Assembly: GCA_020845755.1 (NCBI GenBank)
Contig: JADLFE010000046.1
Coordinates: 1-64,000 of the forward strand
DNA: 64,000 nucleotides
Direction: 5' to 3'
DNA from: Phycisphaerales bacterium
GTDB lineage: Bacteria; Planctomycetota; Phycisphaerae; Phycisphaerales; UBA1924
Shown here one piece after another: positions 62,191 through 64,000 of the stretch. Position numbers and translations under genes: made by a program. Position 1 is the first letter of the stretch. Each line of letters opens with the position of its first letter. The notes beneath the pieces are model-generated. The model worked only from the letters and a program-made list of their open reading frames with translations. It made no database searches and was not told the DNA's origin.

Positions 62191-63410
62191 GCGAGCGACC
62201 CAACCAACCCGAGTCAGAAACCCCGCGCGAGGGTGCTGACAGAGACGCCTGCCTGTCGCCGGCCGACGACGCCGCTTTCGAGGCACTGATCGACGCGGGC
62301 TATGTGATTGCGGGCGTGCCCGAGCAGCACCGGGCGCGAGCGGAGAAGATTGCCGCGGTCCTGGGCCTGATTGATACGCCGCTCGGATTCGAGGGACGCG
62401 ACGAGTCGGATGAGATCATGGCCAAGGTGCGCGAGCACGCACGCCCGATGACAATCACACTCTCGCGTGACGACGTGGACTTCATGGAATTGAACCCGCC
62501 CGAGCGAGAGATCGTCGCGGCGGACGCTCGGGCGGCACGGCACGTCGGTCTCCGTGCCCTGGTGAATGCAAAGATCCACGCGATCGAGTTCGATCAGGAT
62601 TTGTGCGATCGCACGTTCGAACTGGTCATGCTGGCCGAAGACTCACATCGTCGCCTGCGGATACCGGTTGCGTCGGGCGGCGGTTCGCGATGGTCGTGGC
62701 GCGAGATCGTGACGATCGCGGCCACACTGCTCCTTGGCACATCAGTAATTCTGCCGCTCCTGGCGGCGGGTGATCACCAGGCGCGACGCATGGCCTGCAC
62801 GGGTAATCTGCGCGATGTGGCCGGAGCCTTGGGCCAATACGCGAATCAGTACCGCGACTCGATGCCCATCGCAACCGCTTCTCTCGGCGGCGGAGATCAA
62901 CGCTGGTGGAATGTCGGCACGGCCGCTTCCAACTCCGCGAATCTCTACACGCTGGTACGCGGCGGCTTTTCCTCGCTCAAGGCCTTGGCCTGCCCGGGCA
63001 ACCCGGTCGCGTGCACCGAGATGCAGGATCCACACGCCATCGACTGGAAGTGCCTTGACGAAGTGTCCTACAGCTATCAGATCCAAAGAGGGAGCGCGAA
63101 TTCGCGGCTCAGCGAGCCCTCACGCACGGCGATCCTGGCCGATCGTTCGCCGGTGGTCCGGCGCGCCGTGACCGGCGGCGTGATCTATCCTTTCGAGAAC
63201 TCCAGCAACCACGCACGCAGCGGACAAGACGTGCTCTTCGCCGATGGCTCGGTGGTGTGGCACTCGACCCCGGTTCTTTCCAACGGCGACAACATCTGGC
63301 TTCCCCGTGGAGTCGAGAACCAGATCAGGGCGGCGATGATGAACTCTGACCCGACCTTGAAGGGCGTCGAGACACCCGATTCCGCGGCCGACGCGTTCCT
63401 TGGGCCGTGA
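62187..63410 (+). CDS. anti-sigma-like membrane protein with prepilin-like C-terminal domain
   Basis: A 407-residue protein following an ECF sigma gene with ATGA overlap. Residues 1-165 are soluble and helical, and one membrane helix lies near 178-195 (EIVTIAATLLLGTSVILPLL). The C-terminal 200 residues then begin ARRMACTGNLRDVAGALGQYA and include a H-X9-DG ending (NHARSGQDVLFADGSVVWHS), as in planctomycete prepilin-like proteins. The position points to an anti-sigma factor. The periplasmic part resembles a pilin-type sensor domain. Confidence 0.72.
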   Translation: MSERPNQPESETPREGADRDACLSPADDAAFEALIDAGYVIAGVPEQHRARAEKIAAVLGLIDTPLGFEGRDESDEIMAKVREHARPMTITLSRDDVDFMELNPPEREIVAADARAARHVGLRALVNAKIHAIEFDQDLCDRTFELVMLAEDSHRRLRIPVASGGGSRWSWREIVTIAATLLLGTSVILPLLAAGDHQARRMACTGNLRDVAGALGQYANQYRDSMPIATASLGGGDQRWWNVGTAASNSANLYTLVRGGFSSLKALACPGNPVACTEMQDPHAIDWKCLDEVSYSYQIQRGSANSRLSEPSRTAILADRSPVVRRAVTGGVIYPFENSSNHARSGQDVLFADGSVVWHSTPVLSNGDNIWLPRGVENQIRAAMMNSDPTLKGVETPDSAADAFLGP

Positions 63411-63486
63411 CGCCATGGGCTCATATGTCATGCGATGTGTCCACCGCGTTTGGCTCTCGGTAGGTCCCCGGTGGTTTGTCTGGGAC

Positions 63487-63515
63487 TTGCTGGGGCATTG
63501 GGAGACGTCTACTAT
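63487..63515 (+). promoter_or_regulatory. predicted promoter upstream of rpmI
   Basis: TTGCTG (63487-63492) and TACTAT (63510-63515) are 17 bases apart, the best sigma-70-like match in this stretch. It leaves a leader of about 100 bases before the rpmI ATG at 63623. Confidence 0.55.
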
Positions 63516-63622
63516 CCCGGCCCTGCCTGAGCGCTTCGGGTGTCGAATTCGGAGGGCTTGGGGGTTGTCATGTTGTTTCGCGGCGACCATTCGCCTGCCT
63601 GAGTTGGAGTGTTGGTGAAGCC

Positions 63623-63913
63623 ATGAAGAACAAGAGCCACAAAGGCCTCCTGAAGCGTGTTCGGATCAGCAAGTCCGGGAAGGTCCGTCATCGCTCGGCC
63701 AATCACAAGCACCTCCGCTCGGGCAAGGGCGGAAAGCGCCTGCGTCACCTGCGTCAGGACCCGTACATGGCCAACGCCGACGCCAAGCGGCTGGAAAAAC
63801 TGCTGTTCCGTCGCCTGCGTGGCCGCGACCAGCCGCGTACGGCACTTCGCCGCAGTCCGTCGCCAGCGCAAAGCAAGGCGATGAAGGCCGAGAAGGCCAA
63901 GGCGTCGAAATAA
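63623..63913 (+). CDS. rpmI: 50S ribosomal protein L35
   Basis: A 96-residue protein. The first 65 residues match bL35: KNKSHKGLLKRVRISKSGKVRHR, then HLRSGKGGKRLRHLR and ADAKRLEKLL. The C-terminus adds about 30 basic residues (RGRDQPRTALRRSP...AEKAKASK) beyond the usual end. The L20 gene that normally follows would lie past the window end. infC is not upstream; the gene has its own promoter. Confidence 0.9.
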   Translation: MKNKSHKGLLKRVRISKSGKVRHRSANHKHLRSGKGGKRLRHLRQDPYMANADAKRLEKLLFRRLRGRDQPRTALRRSPSPAQSKAMKAEKAKASK

Positions 63914-64000
63914 TCGAGTTGAGTTTTCCGTGCGCGTCGGGTTCAAGTCGTCGGGAGTTTCCCGTCGCCCCGCACGAGCCGTCTGTTTGGGAGTTTGTCC

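Noticed and set aside
1-64000. Insertion sequences, prophage genes, CRISPR arrays, rRNA genes
   Set aside because: No transposase, integrase, Cas or phage structural sequence was recognised, no spaced repeats were seen, and no rRNA-like stretch is present.

Overview
The window is a GC-rich bacterial chromosome segment, most likely from a planctomycete of the class Phycisphaerae. The lineage call is inferred from gene families: a PEP-CTERM protein ending in a tetra-arginine tail, a DUF1549/DUF1553 cytochrome protein next to a DUF1501 protein with a Tat signal, prepilin-like proteins with the H-X9-DG ending, and large planctomycete-type periplasmic proteins. I see no insertion sequence, phage gene, rRNA operon or CRISPR array. 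It reads as ordinary chromosome made of tightly packed operons, many with 4-base ATGA or GTGA overlaps.

Layout. 1-3670: end of a biotin-dependent acyl-CoA carboxylase beta subunit, a small membrane protein, a PEP-CTERM protein, a Bcp peroxiredoxin with a basic tail, a lipoprotein and tRNA-Leu(CAA). 3726-12553: a clade II (Sec-exported) nitrous oxide reductase operon on the minus strand, in the order diheme cytochrome c, nosZ, nosB-like, nosD, nosF, nosY, nosL, an Rrf2 regulator and pdxH, with two inverted repeats in its promoter. 12607-19616: three planctomycete redox/surface genes on the same strand. 19686-29215: SDR, solute-binding protein, pyruvate kinase, CinA, M61 peptidase, and tsf and rpsB. 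29603-38181: a ten-gene type II secretion/type IV pilus-like operon (PilZ, GspE, GspF, four pseudopilins, a small GspK-like protein, a PilM-PilN fusion, PilO/GspM-like, GspC/PilP-like) with no secretin and no prepilin peptidase.

40632-47611 is the histidine operon, hisG-hisC-hisB-hisHF-hisAIE-hisD. Two of its proteins are fusions: HisH-HisF, and a HisA-HisI-HisE triple fusion. In front of hisG is a 22-codon leader with eight His codons, seven of them packed into nine codons, followed by mutually exclusive hairpins ending in an intrinsic terminator. This has the architecture of classical ribosome-mediated his attenuation, and I regard it as the most notable find in the window.

47627-63913: NAD kinase, a DUF4139 protein, a GlcD-GlcF-type fused oxidoreductase, a CDGSH iron-sulfur protein, a MoxR ATPase, a zinc-ribbon membrane protein, a zincin, SppA, an ECF sigma / membrane protein / periplasmic coiled-coil triad, a second ECF sigma factor paired with an unusual anti-sigma-like protein carrying a prepilin-like C-terminus, and rpmI (L35). 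Several genes have a TANNNT -10-like hexamer only 6-9 bases before the start codon, which suggests leaderless mRNAs.
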